NCBI RefSeq assembly: GCF_017876165.1
Contig: NZ_JAGINQ010000006.1
Coordinates: forward strand, 186,001 to 250,000
Length of the DNA: 64,000 nucleotides
DNA from: Azospirillum soli
Lineage (GTDB): Bacteria > Pseudomonadota > Alphaproteobacteria > Azospirillales > Azospirillaceae
Direction of reading: 5' to 3'
A program made the position numbers and the translations under genes. Positions 38,603 through 48,143 of the stretch are shown piece after piece. The notes beneath the pieces are model-generated. The model was given only the letters and a program-made list of their open reading frames with translations. It searched no databases and was not told the origin of the DNA. Numbering within the stretch: the first letter of the stretch is position 1; each line of letters starts with the position of its first letter.

Positions 38603-39996
38603 CACGCCTCATCCCCCGAGAACCAGAGGTCGATCATGCTGCGCAGCTCGGCCACGGTCAGCCCCCCGCCCTCGGCGACCAGATCGGTCCCGTCCAGACC
38701 GGCGACCGCCGCGCGGGCGTTGCGAAAATGGCGCTGCGCCGGGGCCAGCTTGCCGCGCCGCCAATAGGCCAGCGCCAGATGGTAGTCGGCCAGCGCGAAT
38801 CCGGAATCGAGGTACAGCGCGCGTTTGAAGGCGGCAACCGGGTCGCCGACGCCCAACTCCTCCTCCAGCAGGCCGAGGCGGTAATGCACGGCCGGGTCGA
38901 GGCGGTTGCGTTCGGCCAGCGCGAGGTAGGCTTCCAACGCCGCCGCCCGGTCGCCGCCTTCCGCCGGGAGCCCGGGCGGGACCGGGTCCGAAGCGGGGGC
39001 CGGGGCGGTGGATGGCGCGGTGGACGCGGGACGGCGGCGCACCAACGCTGTGCGGGAAGGCTTGGAGGCGGGCTTCGCCTTAGGCGGTGCGGCTTCCGGC
39101 GGTACCGGAACCGGCGCGAGCACGGCGATCGGATCGACTCCGGGAAGCGGCTTGCGGAACAGCGTGGCGCCCGGCACCGGCACCGGCGTGAACAGGGCGT
39201 TGACCTGCGGCCCCGTTTCCGCGTGGCCGACGACCAGCCAGCCGTTCGGCGCCAGCGCCGCGTGCAGCCCTTCCAGCAGCCGGCCGCGCGTCGCCTCGTC
39301 GAAATAGATCATGACGTTGCGGCACAGCACCACGTCCAGCGCGCCCAGCCCGCGCGGGTAGTTGGGCAGCCGGTCCTCGACAAGGTTGAAGAGGGCGAAG
39401 GACGTCCATTCCCGGAAGCGCGGCTTGACCACCCATTGGTCGTCGCGGCGGTCGAAGCATTCCGCCAGCACCGACGGGGGAAGACCGCGCACCGCCCAGT
39501 TGCCGTAAGCACCCCGCCTTGCCGTTTCCAGAAAGCTGCCGTTGATGTCCGTGCCGACGATGCTGACCTGCCAGCCCCGCAACTGCTCCGCGAAATGGCG
39601 CTTCAGGAGGATTTCCAGCGTGTAGACCTCCGGCCCGGTCGAGCATCCGGCGCTCCAGATCCGCAGCATCCGGCTTTTCTCGTTGCGGCGCAGGCATTCC
39701 GGGATGGCGACGGCGCACAGCGCCTCGAACTGCTCGGCATAGCGGAAGAAGAAGGTCTCGCCGACCGTCAGTTCGTTGATGAGCGCCTGATACTCCGGCC
39801 CGCTCGGCCCCTCGCCGTCGAGAATCGCCAGATAGTCGGCAAGGCCCGGCACGCCGCGCTCGGCCAGCCGGCGGCTGACCCGGTCGGCAAGGGCCGCATC
39901 CTTGTCGGCGTAATAGGCAAGGCCGGTCGCGCCGATGACGGCGGACTTCAGGCGCGCGAAGGCGGGATCCTTCAGGACGGTGGCGGCGCGATTCAT
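38602..39996 (-). CDS. cheR: Chemotaxis methyltransferase CheR with C-terminal TPR region
   Basis: 464 residues. CheR domain about 1-275: INELTVGETFFFR, the SAM site IWSAGCSTGPEVYT, NVMIYFDEATR, GHAETG. After a Pro/Ala/Lys linker (about 290-350) comes a helical tetratricopeptide-like region about 360-430 (RLDPAVHYRLGLLEEELG, LADYHLALAYWRRGKLAPAQRHF). This WspC-like layout suits MCPs without a tethering pentapeptide. The usual GEEPYS of the SAM loop reads GPEVYT here, a visible departure. Overlaps both cheW genes. Confidence 0.9.
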   Translation of the reverse strand: MNRAATVLKDPAFARLKSAVIGATGLAYYADKDAALADRVSRRLAERGVPGLADYLAILDGEGPSGPEYQALINELTVGETFFFRYAEQFEALCAVAIPECLRRNEKSRMLRIWSAGCSTGPEVYTLEILLKRHFAEQLRGWQVSIVGTDINGSFLETARRGAYGNWAVRGLPPSVLAECFDRRDDQWVVKPRFREWTSFALFNLVEDRLPNYPRGLGALDVVLCRNVMIYFDEATRGRLLEGLHAALAPNGWLVVGHAETGPQVNALFTPVPVPGATLFRKPLPGVDPIAVLAPVPVPPEAAPPKAKPASKPSRTALVRRRPASTAPSTAPAPASDPVPPGLPAEGGDRAAALEAYLALAERNRLDPAVHYRLGLLEEELGVGDPVAAFKRALYLDSGFALADYHLALAYWRRGKLAPAQRHFRNARAAVAGLDGTDLVAEGGGLTVAELRSMIDLWFSGDEA

Positions 39997-40511
39997 GCGG
40001 CGGGCTCCGCGCCCTCGGCCGCCTGCCACTTGGCGAGCCGCTCGTCGGCCATGGCCTGGAAGGCGGCGAGCAGATGGCCCTCCGTCTCGGTCAGCAGCCG
40101 TTCGGGAGCCAGCACCGTGGCGTCATTCGCCCGGAACCGAACGCTGCCGATGGCGCAGCCGTTGAAGGTCAGGCCCGTATCCGGAAGCTCCTGCATGACT
40201 GCCGGAATGACGTCGGACACCCGGTCGGCCAGCAGCGCCAGCGGGCGGCCGTCGCGTTCGATCAGCAGCAGCGGCGCGTAGAGCCCCGGTGCCGCCGGCT
40301 CAAGCCCCAGCAGCAGGTCGAGGCGCAGGACCGGCACGATCCGGCCCTGATAGCGGAAACACCCCGCCACCACCGGCGGGGCGGTGGGCGGGGTGTCGAG
40401 GCGCGGCAGGGGCAGAAACCGGCGCACGGCCGCCGCCGGCAGGGCGAGAAGCCTGCCGGAGACGGAGAAGACGACGTACCGTGACGCCGATTCTGTTGCC
40501 GCTGCGTCCAT
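39993..40511 (-). CDS. cheW: CheW-like coupling protein (first gene of the che operon)
   Basis: 172 residues with a CheW domain: YVVFSVSGRLLALPAAAVRRFLP, VVAGCFRYQGRIVPVLRLDLLLG and LALLADRVSDVIP. The C-terminal 30 residues are Ala/Glu rich. The ATG at 40511 is preferred, giving a start near the domain; an in-frame ATG at 40568 would add 19 basic residues. It overlaps cheR by four bases. The 108 bp between it and the beta-helix gene upstream (40512-40619) must contain the operon promoter if it has its own. Confidence 0.87.
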   Translation of the reverse strand: MDAAATESASRYVVFSVSGRLLALPAAAVRRFLPLPRLDTPPTAPPVVAGCFRYQGRIVPVLRLDLLLGLEPAAPGLYAPLLLIERDGRPLALLADRVSDVIPAVMQELPDTGLTFNGCAIGSVRFRANDATVLAPERLLTETEGHLLAAFQAMADERLAKWQAAEGAEPAA

Positions 40512-40619
40512 CGCCGAGCGCGCCTTGCCATACCGGGGTAGCCAAAACCGGCGCAGAACATGCCGCATCGGATCGGTGATGGAAATACCCCGAAAGGCAA
40601 GGCTCTCGGCCTATGGATG

Positions 40620-43600
40620 TCAGGACAGAAGGCCCATCTGGTCCAACGGCAGGGCGTCGAAGCCGTGCTGGAACACCGCGGAATCCGACGCCAGCGCGTA
40701 GTTGTCCTGCGCCGGATTGACGAAATGGGGGTCCAGCGCCAGCGAATCCCGGTCGTATCCGGCCGCCTGCCAGTCGGACAGCCGGCCCGACGCGCCGCTC
40801 GCCATCACCTGCGGCCAAGCGTTGAACACGACCTCGTTCGGGTCCACGTCGGCGTAGAAGTTGCCGTGGAAGGTCCCGGCCGTCTTCGGCCCGTCAATGC
40901 GCACGGCGGTGCCGTTGCTGCCGATGTCGAAGATGTTCTCCGAGATGTCGTTGTTCGCCATCGGCGTGCCCTTCCAGCCGCCCCAGCCGACGCTCTGCTG
41001 CAGGCCGATCTGGGTGCCGGCGTTGTCGGCGATCACGTTGTTGGTGACCGTGTTGTTCCAGCCGCCGTGCAGGAACACGCCGCCGACGTTGCCGTGGACG
41101 AGGTTGCCGCGCACCGTGGCGCCGCTGGTCCAGTCGTCCAGGTAGATGCCCCAGCTGACCAGCGCCTTCGGGTCGAGGAAGGTCGGCGACACGCTGCCGT
41201 CCCAACGGACGTTGCCGAACGCGGTGGTGCCGGTCACCTCGTTGTATTCGACGACGTGGCCGGTGAGGTCCTGCTGCCGGTTGATCAGGTAGATGCCGCC
41301 GCCGTCGCTGGTCTCCAGGTTGGCGTTGACAATCTTGTTGTAGCTGATCGTGTTCCGGTAGGAGGCGTCGCCCGACGACTGGACGGAGCCGATGGCGATG
41401 GCTTTGCCCGGCGTGTCCTCGATCTGGTTGTGGGTGATCTTGACGTCGGAGCTGCCGTTGACCCACACCGCGTCGCCGCCGTGGTCGAGCGATCCCGCGT
41501 GCTGGATCAGGTTGTTGGAGATCTCCGTAAAGTTGGAATTCTGCTTCACGAAGATGGACTCAAGGCCCGTGTGGTCGAAGTGGTTGCCGGTGATCTTGGT
41601 GTTGGCGCTGTTCTGCACCGTGATGCCGTAGCCGACGTTTTCCACGACGTTGTTCTTGAAGTTCAAGCCGCTGGCGTTGTCGGCGAAGACCGCGTGGCCG
41701 TTCGGCCCGCCGTCGGCCAGCGTCAGCCCATCAATGGTGACGTTCTTGGCGCCGCCCAGCCCGACCAGCACCGGTATCTGCGAGGCGACGATCTTGTGGC
41801 CGACCGGGGTGCCGCCCTCCGGCCTGAACAGGATCTGGTTCGACGCCGCGTCGTAGAACCACTCATTCACGGCGTCCAGCTGGTCCTTGGCGTTGAACAG
41901 GTAGAAGCGGCTGCCGGCGCCGAAGGCGTCGTAGCTGCCCTGGGCCAGCGTGATCGTGTTGGTCGAATAGTCGATGCTCTTCACCGGAACGGTCACGTTG
42001 TCGTAGCCGTGCTGGGTGAAGACGCTCGCCATCAGGCCGTTGGTGTTGCTGATGACCGGGATGTCGCCGGCCTTGAAGCCGAACTGGGTGGACGGGTTCG
42101 GTCCGGCCTTCGTCGCGATCACCCAGCCGCCGTCGACCGGCTTGCTCGGGTCGGCGTTCGGCGTGCGGGCCAGCGTCTGGCGCTCCCCGTCCATCGACAG
42201 ATCCAGCACCGGCTTCGTGCCGGCCGGCAGCTGCGCGCTCCACAGCCCGTTGCCGCGCGACACCCAGTTGTCGATCTGCATGCCGCCGTGGAACACGGGC
42301 GTCTCGTTGCCGTAGGCGGCGAAGCGCACGCCGGAGTCCTGGGAATCCAGCCAGAGCTGGTCCTTCATGTAGTAATCGCCGCCGCGCACGTAGGTGACGT
42401 CGATGTCCGGGTTCGCGCGCATGGCGTCGCGGGCGCCGTTCAGCGTCGCCTTCGGGCCGTCGGTGCCCTCGGCGTTGGGAGCGGCGAGCTTGCCCGACCA
42501 GCTGTCCTTGCCGTTGGTGGCCACATAGATGGCCGGACCGCTCGGCGGGGTGGTCGGGACGGGATCCGTCGGGGTCGGGTTGGCCGGGGTCGGCGTCGTG
42601 GTGCCCGTGCCGGGGAAGTAGCTCTTGTCGGCGCTGACGACCAAGGTCCCGTTCCACCACATTCCGGACTGGCCGGCGACCACGTCCTTACCATCCAGAG
42701 CGCCCTTGTCGTAGGTCACGATGCTGTCGGTCGGCGCCACCGCCTTGCCGTTGATCGTGACCTTGTTGACGATGAGGGAGCGGTCCTGGCCGTTGATGTA
42801 GGTGTCGTTGTCGTACTGGATCTGCACCTTGTGGGCCTGATCCGGAGTGACCGACGCGGTGAAGGCATAATCCTTCGCCGTGGTGCCCACGGTGCCTTCG
42901 CCGACCTGTTTGCCGTCCACCATCAGCTTGAAATGCGCGTTGGCTCCGCCCGCCGGGTTGCCATGGGCGTTCACCACGATGGTCGAGCTGCCCGCGCCGG
43001 GCGTGGGCGTCGTCGGAGTCGGGGTGGTGAGCGTCCCGGTCGGGAAGTGGGTGGCCGGCGCATCGACGACCAGCGTTCCGTTCCACCACAGGCCCGCCTG
43101 GCCCTTAACCACGTCCTTGCCGTCCAGCGCGCCCTTGTCGTAGGTCACATTGCTGTCGGTGGGGGCCACGGCATGGCCGTTGATCGTGACCTTGTTGACG
43201 ATCAGCGACCGGTCCTGGCCGTTGATGTAAGTGTCGTTGTCGTACTGCACCTGCACCTTGTGCGCGACGCCGGGCGCGGCGTTGACGGTGAAGGCGTAAT
43301 CCTTGGCCGTGGTGCCTACGGTGCCCTCGCCGACCTTCTGCCCGTCGATCAGCAGGTTGAAATGCGCGTTGGCGCCACCGGCCGGATTGCCCTGGGCGTT
43401 CACAACGATGGTCGAGCTGCCCGTTCCGGTCGTCGGGCTGGTCGGGGGCGTTGTCGGGGTCGTGGGCGTGGTAGGCGTCGTCGGCGTGGTCGTGCCGCTG
43501 CCGGCGGGGTAGTAGCTGGCCGGCGTGCTGAAATTCAGCGCACCCTCCCACCACATGCCTTCCTGCCCGGCGACGACGTCATTGCCGTCCAGCGCGTAGC

Positions 43601-43907
43601 GGTCGTAGGTGGCCTGCGTCGGCTCCAGCGTGTTGCCGTTCACGACGACGGAGCGGACATACAGGTTGCGGTCCTGCCCGCTGACGGACGCGTCGTTGTC
43701 GTAATGGATCTGCACCAGATGCGCCTGGGACGGCGCAACCTTCGCGGTGAAGCTGTAGGCATTCGGATTGGTCGCGCTCACCGTCGCCTGCCCGGCCTCG
43801 ACGCCGTCGATCAGCAGGCGGAAGTGCGGCCAGACGCCTCCGGCGGACTGCCCATAGGCGTTCACGACAATCTTGGCGTCGATAAGGCCTGTGGTGGTCG
43901 TGGCCAT
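40620..43907 (-). CDS. Large protein with three CBM60-like modules and a right-handed beta-helix
   Basis: 1095 residues. Three modules near 8-130, 163-290 and 313-435, each with IVVNAxGxxAGGxxxHFxLLIDG, a NDxxxxGQDRxLxV segment and a closing LDGxDVVxGQ/WWxGxL; these match the calcium-dependent xylan-binding CBM60 pattern. Pro/Thr linkers join them. From about 455 to the end is a parallel beta-helix (repeated xNxIxxxG turns such as ISNNLIQHAG, ITHNQIEDTPG), as in polysaccharide lyases and glycosidases acting on plant or bacterial polymers. No signal peptide is visible (MATTTTGLIDAK), and no RTX repeats, so export is unexplained. AAGGA precedes the start. The catalytic activity cannot be assigned. 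Confidence 0.8.
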   Translation of the reverse strand: MATTTTGLIDAKIVVNAYGQSAGGVWPHFRLLIDGVEAGQATVSATNPNAYSFTAKVAPSQAHLVQIHYDNDASVSGQDRNLYVRSVVVNGNTLEPTQATYDRYALDGNDVVAGQEGMWWEGALNFSTPASYYPAGSGTTTPTTPTTPTTPTTPPTSPTTGTGSSTIVVNAQGNPAGGANAHFNLLIDGQKVGEGTVGTTAKDYAFTVNAAPGVAHKVQVQYDNDTYINGQDRSLIVNKVTINGHAVAPTDSNVTYDKGALDGKDVVKGQAGLWWNGTLVVDAPATHFPTGTLTTPTPTTPTPGAGSSTIVVNAHGNPAGGANAHFKLMVDGKQVGEGTVGTTAKDYAFTASVTPDQAHKVQIQYDNDTYINGQDRSLIVNKVTINGKAVAPTDSIVTYDKGALDGKDVVAGQSGMWWNGTLVVSADKSYFPGTGTTTPTPANPTPTDPVPTTPPSGPAIYVATNGKDSWSGKLAAPNAEGTDGPKATLNGARDAMRANPDIDVTYVRGGDYYMKDQLWLDSQDSGVRFAAYGNETPVFHGGMQIDNWVSRGNGLWSAQLPAGTKPVLDLSMDGERQTLARTPNADPSKPVDGGWVIATKAGPNPSTQFGFKAGDIPVISNTNGLMASVFTQHGYDNVTVPVKSIDYSTNTITLAQGSYDAFGAGSRFYLFNAKDQLDAVNEWFYDAASNQILFRPEGGTPVGHKIVASQIPVLVGLGGAKNVTIDGLTLADGGPNGHAVFADNASGLNFKNNVVENVGYGITVQNSANTKITGNHFDHTGLESIFVKQNSNFTEISNNLIQHAGSLDHGGDAVWVNGSSDVKITHNQIEDTPGKAIAIGSVQSSGDASYRNTISYNKIVNANLETSDGGGIYLINRQQDLTGHVVEYNEVTGTTAFGNVRWDGSVSPTFLDPKALVSWGIYLDDWTSGATVRGNLVHGNVGGVFLHGGWNNTVTNNVIADNAGTQIGLQQSVGWGGWKGTPMANNDISENIFDIGSNGTAVRIDGPKTAGTFHGNFYADVDPNEVVFNAWPQVMASGASGRLSDWQAAGYDRDSLALDPHFVNPAQDNYALASDSAVFQHGFDALPLDQMGLLS
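42607..43464. repeat. 429-bp tandem direct repeat inside the beta-helix gene
   Basis: Modules 2 and 3 of the protein are encoded by tandem units with a period of 429 bp (for example 'CCGGGTTGCCATGGGCG' near 42953 and its counterpart 429 bases on at 43382; 'GTTCCACCAC' at 42651 and 43080). By eye the units are about 85-90% identical, showing a recent duplication. Module 1 is more diverged. The Thr-Pro linker DNA (about 43440-43500) is itself a short GTCGTCGG/GTGGTC-type repeat. Confidence 0.85.
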
Positions 43908-44094
43908 TGGTCCGTTCCTTGTGGTGTTTTCAACACACGCAAGGGTGAACGCAGGCGTTAGACATTTGTGCTACATTTTAGTAACAGGTATCGGCACCTC
44001 CCTCCGTGCTTCCATGCCGGCCAAACCGAAGACCCATAAGGATGAAATCGCCCTCTTCGGTGTTAAAGGCGTACACGGAACCAAGAGGAATTCC

Positions 44095-44580
44095 ATGAAG
44101 AAGATCGCTGTTACCCTCGTCGTCGCCCTGTCCCTGGCTGGTTGCGCCCAGAGCGGCGGCGGCTACGGGACCGGCTACGGGACCAAGCAGACCGTCGGCA
44201 CCTTGGGGGGTGCTGTTGCCGGCGGCCTGGTCGGTTCACGGTTCGGTGGCGGCACTGGCAAAATGGTCGCCGTCGGCCTCGGCACACTGCTGGGCGCCTA
44301 TGCCGGCAGCGAGTTCGGCAAGTCGCTCGACCGCGCGGACGAGACCTACGCCCAGCAGGCGGCATCCCAGGCCTACGCGGCCCCGCTCGGCCAGACCGTA
44401 CAGTGGAACAACCCGCAGTCCGGCAACTACGGCACCATCACGCCGACCCGTGACGGCTATTCCAACACCGGCGCCTATTGCCGGGAATACCAGCAGACCG
44501 TCTATGTGAACGGCCGCGCGCAGCAGGCGTCCGGTCAGGCCTGCCAGCAGCCGGACGGCACCTGGCGCATCATGTCCTAA
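44095..44580 (+). CDS. Outer-membrane lipoprotein with glycine zipper (17-kDa antigen type)
   Basis: 161 residues: lipoprotein signal with lipobox LAGC (Cys17), a Gly/Tyr spacer, then a glycine-zipper hairpin (TLGGAVAGGLVGSRFGGGTG, GTLLGAYAGSEFG) and a polar C-terminal domain with YCREYQQTVYVNGR and CQQPDGTWRIM, typical of the RT0821/17-kDa surface antigen family. Likely anchored in the outer membrane and structural. AGAGGAA precedes the ATG. Its stop codon lies in a perfect palindrome. Confidence 0.85.
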   Translation: MKKIAVTLVVALSLAGCAQSGGGYGTGYGTKQTVGTLGGAVAGGLVGSRFGGGTGKMVAVGLGTLLGAYAGSEFGKSLDRADETYAQQAASQAYAAPLGQTVQWNNPQSGNYGTITPTRDGYSNTGAYCREYQQTVYVNGRAQQASGQACQQPDGTWRIMS

Positions 44581-44601
44581 AGCGAATTTGCATTCGCTTT
44601 A
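44578..44601. terminator. Palindrome over the lipoprotein stop codon
   Basis: TAAAGCGAAT-TTGC-ATTCGCTTTA, a perfect 10-bp stem that includes the TAA stop. It lacks a T tract but could stop transcription or protect the mRNA 3' end. It is related in sequence to the palindrome at 44687-44708 and to the outer arms of the repeat at 50747-50909. Confidence 0.55.
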
Positions 44602-44686
44602 GGCTCATATGGCCTCATGTGCCGGCCGGGCTTCGGCCGCCAATGTCCAAACAGAAGGCTGGCGGCCGGGACCGCCGTCGCGGTCC

Positions 44687-44708
44687 AAAGCGGATCGAAA
44701 TCCGCTTT
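44687..44708. terminator. Palindrome at the 3' end of the TPR-methyltransferase gene
   Basis: AAAGCGGAT-CGAA-ATCCGCTTT, a perfect 9-bp stem with a CGAA tetraloop. It overlaps the TAA stop (44707-44709) of the reverse-strand gene, as the similar palindrome at 44578 overlaps the converging lipoprotein stop. Together they could form a bidirectional terminator between converging genes. Confidence 0.55.
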
Positions 44709-46038
44709 ATGAAGCAACAGGCGGGGCCTCCGCCGAACCGATTGCGGTGAGGCGGATGGCCACCTGCTTCGTGAACGGGCTGACGGCGATGACCTCCCAG
44801 GCCACGCTGTGCTCGCGGGCGTATTCCTGGAACGCCTTGTACTCGTCCTCGCGCCAGCTGCGATTTCCGATGAACTCGTCGAAGACCAGCACCGTGCCCG
44901 GCATGAACCGGGGTGCCAGCGCGGTCAGCACCGTCTTCGCCGACGAGTAGATGTCGCTGTCCACGTTCACGAAGCGCACCGGCCCGCCGTGCGCCTCCAG
45001 AAAGGGCGGCAGCGTGTCCTCGAACCAGCCGGCGTGCAGCACGACGTTGGGCCGCACCGGCGGCAGTTGGCTACCGGTGGTCAGCACGCCCTGAGGCTCG
45101 TTCACCCAGGCTTCCGGCAGCCCCTCGAACGAATCGAAGCCGTGCACCGTCTGCCCGGTCGCCTCAGCGATCTGGTTGATCGAAGTGCCGCGCCGCACCC
45201 CGAACTCCAGCACCATGCCCGGCACCGTCGCCTCGCCCAGCGCGAAGCGCAGCACCTCCGCCCCCACGCCGAACAGCCGCGCGTCGGCAGCCATGTGCGG
45301 CAGGATGGCGGCGACCGATTCCACCAGCGGCAGCCGCTTCGGGTTGCCCGCCACCTTGTCGTCGAACAGCGCCTTCGCCTCGTCCGCCCGCCCCAGCAGC
45401 ATGTGATAGGCGCAGAGATAGGCCCAGTATTTCCCGTTCGCCCCGGTGCAGCCCGTCGCCCGGCGCAGACGCCGCAGCGCGTCCTCCACCCCATGGATGC
45501 CCAGCGCAGCCGCGTGGCTGCCGAACCATGCCGCCGCATGCTCCGGATCGTCCTTCAGCCGCTCGTCGTAGGTCGCCAGCGCCCCGGCGGCATCGCCAAG
45601 ATGCGCGAGGCTGATCGCCCGCTCATACAGAATGTCGGCGCTGCGGTTGCCTTGGTCCAGCGCCGCGCCGGTCACCCGCACCGCGTCGGGAAAGCGCGCG
45701 TCGCGCCGATAGGCTCCAGCCAGCGCCTCCAGAATGCCAGAAAAGCCTGGATTGGCCGCCGCCACCCGCTCGAACCACACGACCGCTTGCAGCAATTCAC
45801 TGGCCGCGACCAAGGCATGCCCCAGGTGGAACAGCACTTCCAGGGCGCCCGGCTCCAGCACCACCGCACGCCGCAGATGCCCCAGCGCCGTCCGAGAGTC
45901 GCGCCGCCCAAGCTCGGCGATGCCGGCCAACAGGGCGCGCTGCGGGCACGCCGCGTCCACGGGCGCCAGCGCCTTCAGCGCGGCCTTGTAATGGCGCGCG
46001 GCCAGCAGGCCCCGCACGGCGGTCAGATCATTGTCCAC
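44707..46038 (-). CDS. TPR-domain protein with TylF/MycF-like O-methyltransferase domain
   Basis: 443 residues: tetratricopeptide repeats about 1-235 (LEVLFHLGHALVAASELLQA, WFERVAAANPGFSGILEALAGAYRRD) followed by a SAM-dependent methyltransferase of the macrocin O-methyltransferase type (about 260-430): VLEFGVRRGTSINQIAE, VHGFDSFEGLPEAW, VRFVNVDSDIYSSAKT, VLVFDEFIGNRSWREDE. In bacteria this domain commonly modifies glycans of surface polysaccharides. The start is a GTG at 46038 with a poor ribosome binding site, so the start is less certain. Confidence 0.83.
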   Translation of the reverse strand: MDNDLTAVRGLLAARHYKAALKALAPVDAACPQRALLAGIAELGRRDSRTALGHLRRAVVLEPGALEVLFHLGHALVAASELLQAVVWFERVAAANPGFSGILEALAGAYRRDARFPDAVRVTGAALDQGNRSADILYERAISLAHLGDAAGALATYDERLKDDPEHAAAWFGSHAAALGIHGVEDALRRLRRATGCTGANGKYWAYLCAYHMLLGRADEAKALFDDKVAGNPKRLPLVESVAAILPHMAADARLFGVGAEVLRFALGEATVPGMVLEFGVRRGTSINQIAEATGQTVHGFDSFEGLPEAWVNEPQGVLTTGSQLPPVRPNVVLHAGWFEDTLPPFLEAHGGPVRFVNVDSDIYSSAKTVLTALAPRFMPGTVLVFDEFIGNRSWREDEYKAFQEYAREHSVAWEVIAVSPFTKQVAIRLTAIGSAEAPPVAS

Positions 46039-46105
46039 GGAGAACCCGTCAATCGCACCCGAAAAGCGCGCGACGATGCCGCGCCGTGGCGGCCCGATGC
46101 AAGCC

Positions 46106-46985
<880 letters not shown>

Positions 46986-47000
46986 CCCGCTCCCGCCGAT

Positions 47001-47075
<75 letters not shown>

Positions 47076-47077
47076 TT

Positions 47078-47153
47078 GGGGCCGTAGCTCAGATGGGAGA
47101 GCGCCTCGTTCGCAATGAGGAGGTCAGGGGTTCGATCCCCCTCGGCTCCACCA
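47078..47153 (+). tRNA. tRNA-Ala (anticodon CGC)
   Basis: Acceptor GGGGCCG / CGGCTCC with one G-T pair, anticodon stem CCTCG-TGAGG, loop TTCGCAA giving CGC, T loop GTTCGATCC, encoded CCA. It lies only two bases after tRNA-Thr, so the two come from one precursor. It reads GCG codons, which are abundant in this DNA. Confidence 0.95.
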
Positions 47154-47253
47154 ACTTCTTTGGCGGTTGGTTCGGTAACTTAGGTGAGTGTGTTTTTCTG
47201 GTTTTTGTACTTGCTTCGGCGGCCTGAGTTCAGTAAAAGGTCGCCAACACGAT

Positions 47254-47330
<77 letters not shown>

Positions 47331-47349
47331 CTTTCTATCTCGTGGTTAA

Positions 47350-47424
<75 letters not shown>

Positions 47425-47425
47425 T

Positions 47426-47499
47426 TGGGGGATCGTCTAGCGGTAGGACAGCGGACTCTGACTCCGCCAGCCTAGGTTCGAATCCTAGTCCCCCAACCA
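47426..47499 (+). tRNA. tRNA-Gln (anticodon CTG)
   Basis: Acceptor TGGGGGA / TCCCCCA, D arm CGTCTAGCGGTAGGACA, anticodon loop CTCTGAC giving CTG, T arm CTAGGTTCGAATCCTAG, encoded CCA. One base after tRNA-Val; last of the run. No hairpin terminator is obvious after it. Confidence 0.95.
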
Positions 47500-47668
47500 T
47501 CTTTTCCACACAGCCTCCACCTTTTACAATTTTGCGGTTCGCGCTCAGCGCGCAATGCCGGGCGCGTGCAGGAGCAACGCCCCGCCCTCGCCGTTTGCAT
47601 TCCCATCTGCCAATCCCCTCGAATTGGGCGTACAATCGCAGTGTACGTAACCCGACGGGGGAACTCCC

Positions 47669-48088
47669 ATGGACTGGGATGCGGCATACGCCATCGGGCA
47701 GAGCGCCGTGGATGGCGATCACCAGAAACTCTTCGCCCTGTTCAACCAGTTCAGCGACGCGGTCGCGGCCGGGGAGACGCGGGAGTCCGCTAATCGATTC
47801 CTGCGCGAACTCGCCGACTATTCCGAATATCATTTCAGGCGTGAGGAAGGGCTGATGCGCGGGGCCGGTTATCCGGACTTTGACAAGCACAAGCGCATGC
47901 ACGACACCTTCGCCGATTTCGTGCGCAAGCAGTCCACCACCGGCGAGCACGACCGGGAGGAGGTGCAATTCCTTCTGAACTACGTCGAGATGTGGTTGTG
48001 CGGCCATATTTTGGTCATGGACAAGTGGTTCGGTGAATGGCTTGACGGTCGGGCCGGGAAAAACGGCGCCGCCGGGCCTATATCCTGA
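47669..48088 (+). CDS. Bacteriohemerythrin
   Basis: 139 residues, single hemerythrin domain with all di-iron ligands: His18 (DGDHQK), His55 and Glu59 (HFRREE), His74 and His78 (HKRMH), His113 and Asp118 (CGHILVMD). It binds oxygen reversibly at a di-iron site and may store, deliver or sense oxygen in this probably microaerophilic organism. A GGGGGAAC sequence precedes the ATG. A weak -10 (GTACAAT, near 47630) lies upstream. It is a stand-alone protein, not fused to a receptor. Confidence 0.93.
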   Translation: MDWDAAYAIGQSAVDGDHQKLFALFNQFSDAVAAGETRESANRFLRELADYSEYHFRREEGLMRGAGYPDFDKHKRMHDTFADFVRKQSTTGEHDREEVQFLLNYVEMWLCGHILVMDKWFGEWLDGRAGKNGAAGPIS

Positions 48089-48143
48089 CGATGCTCCGGC
48101 CGCCGCTCCCTTACGGCCGGTGCCGGACGGGACGGAGTGCGGC

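Noticed and set aside
43440..43500. CRISPR-like array from the regular GTCGTCGG/GTGGTC repeats
   Set aside because: The repeats are short, have no spacers and encode the Thr-Pro linker of the beta-helix protein.
40560..43961. An 1133-residue forward frame opposite the beta-helix gene
   Set aside because: His/Val/Arg-rich shadow of the real gene; the reverse frame has CBM60 motifs and beta-helix turns, this one has none.
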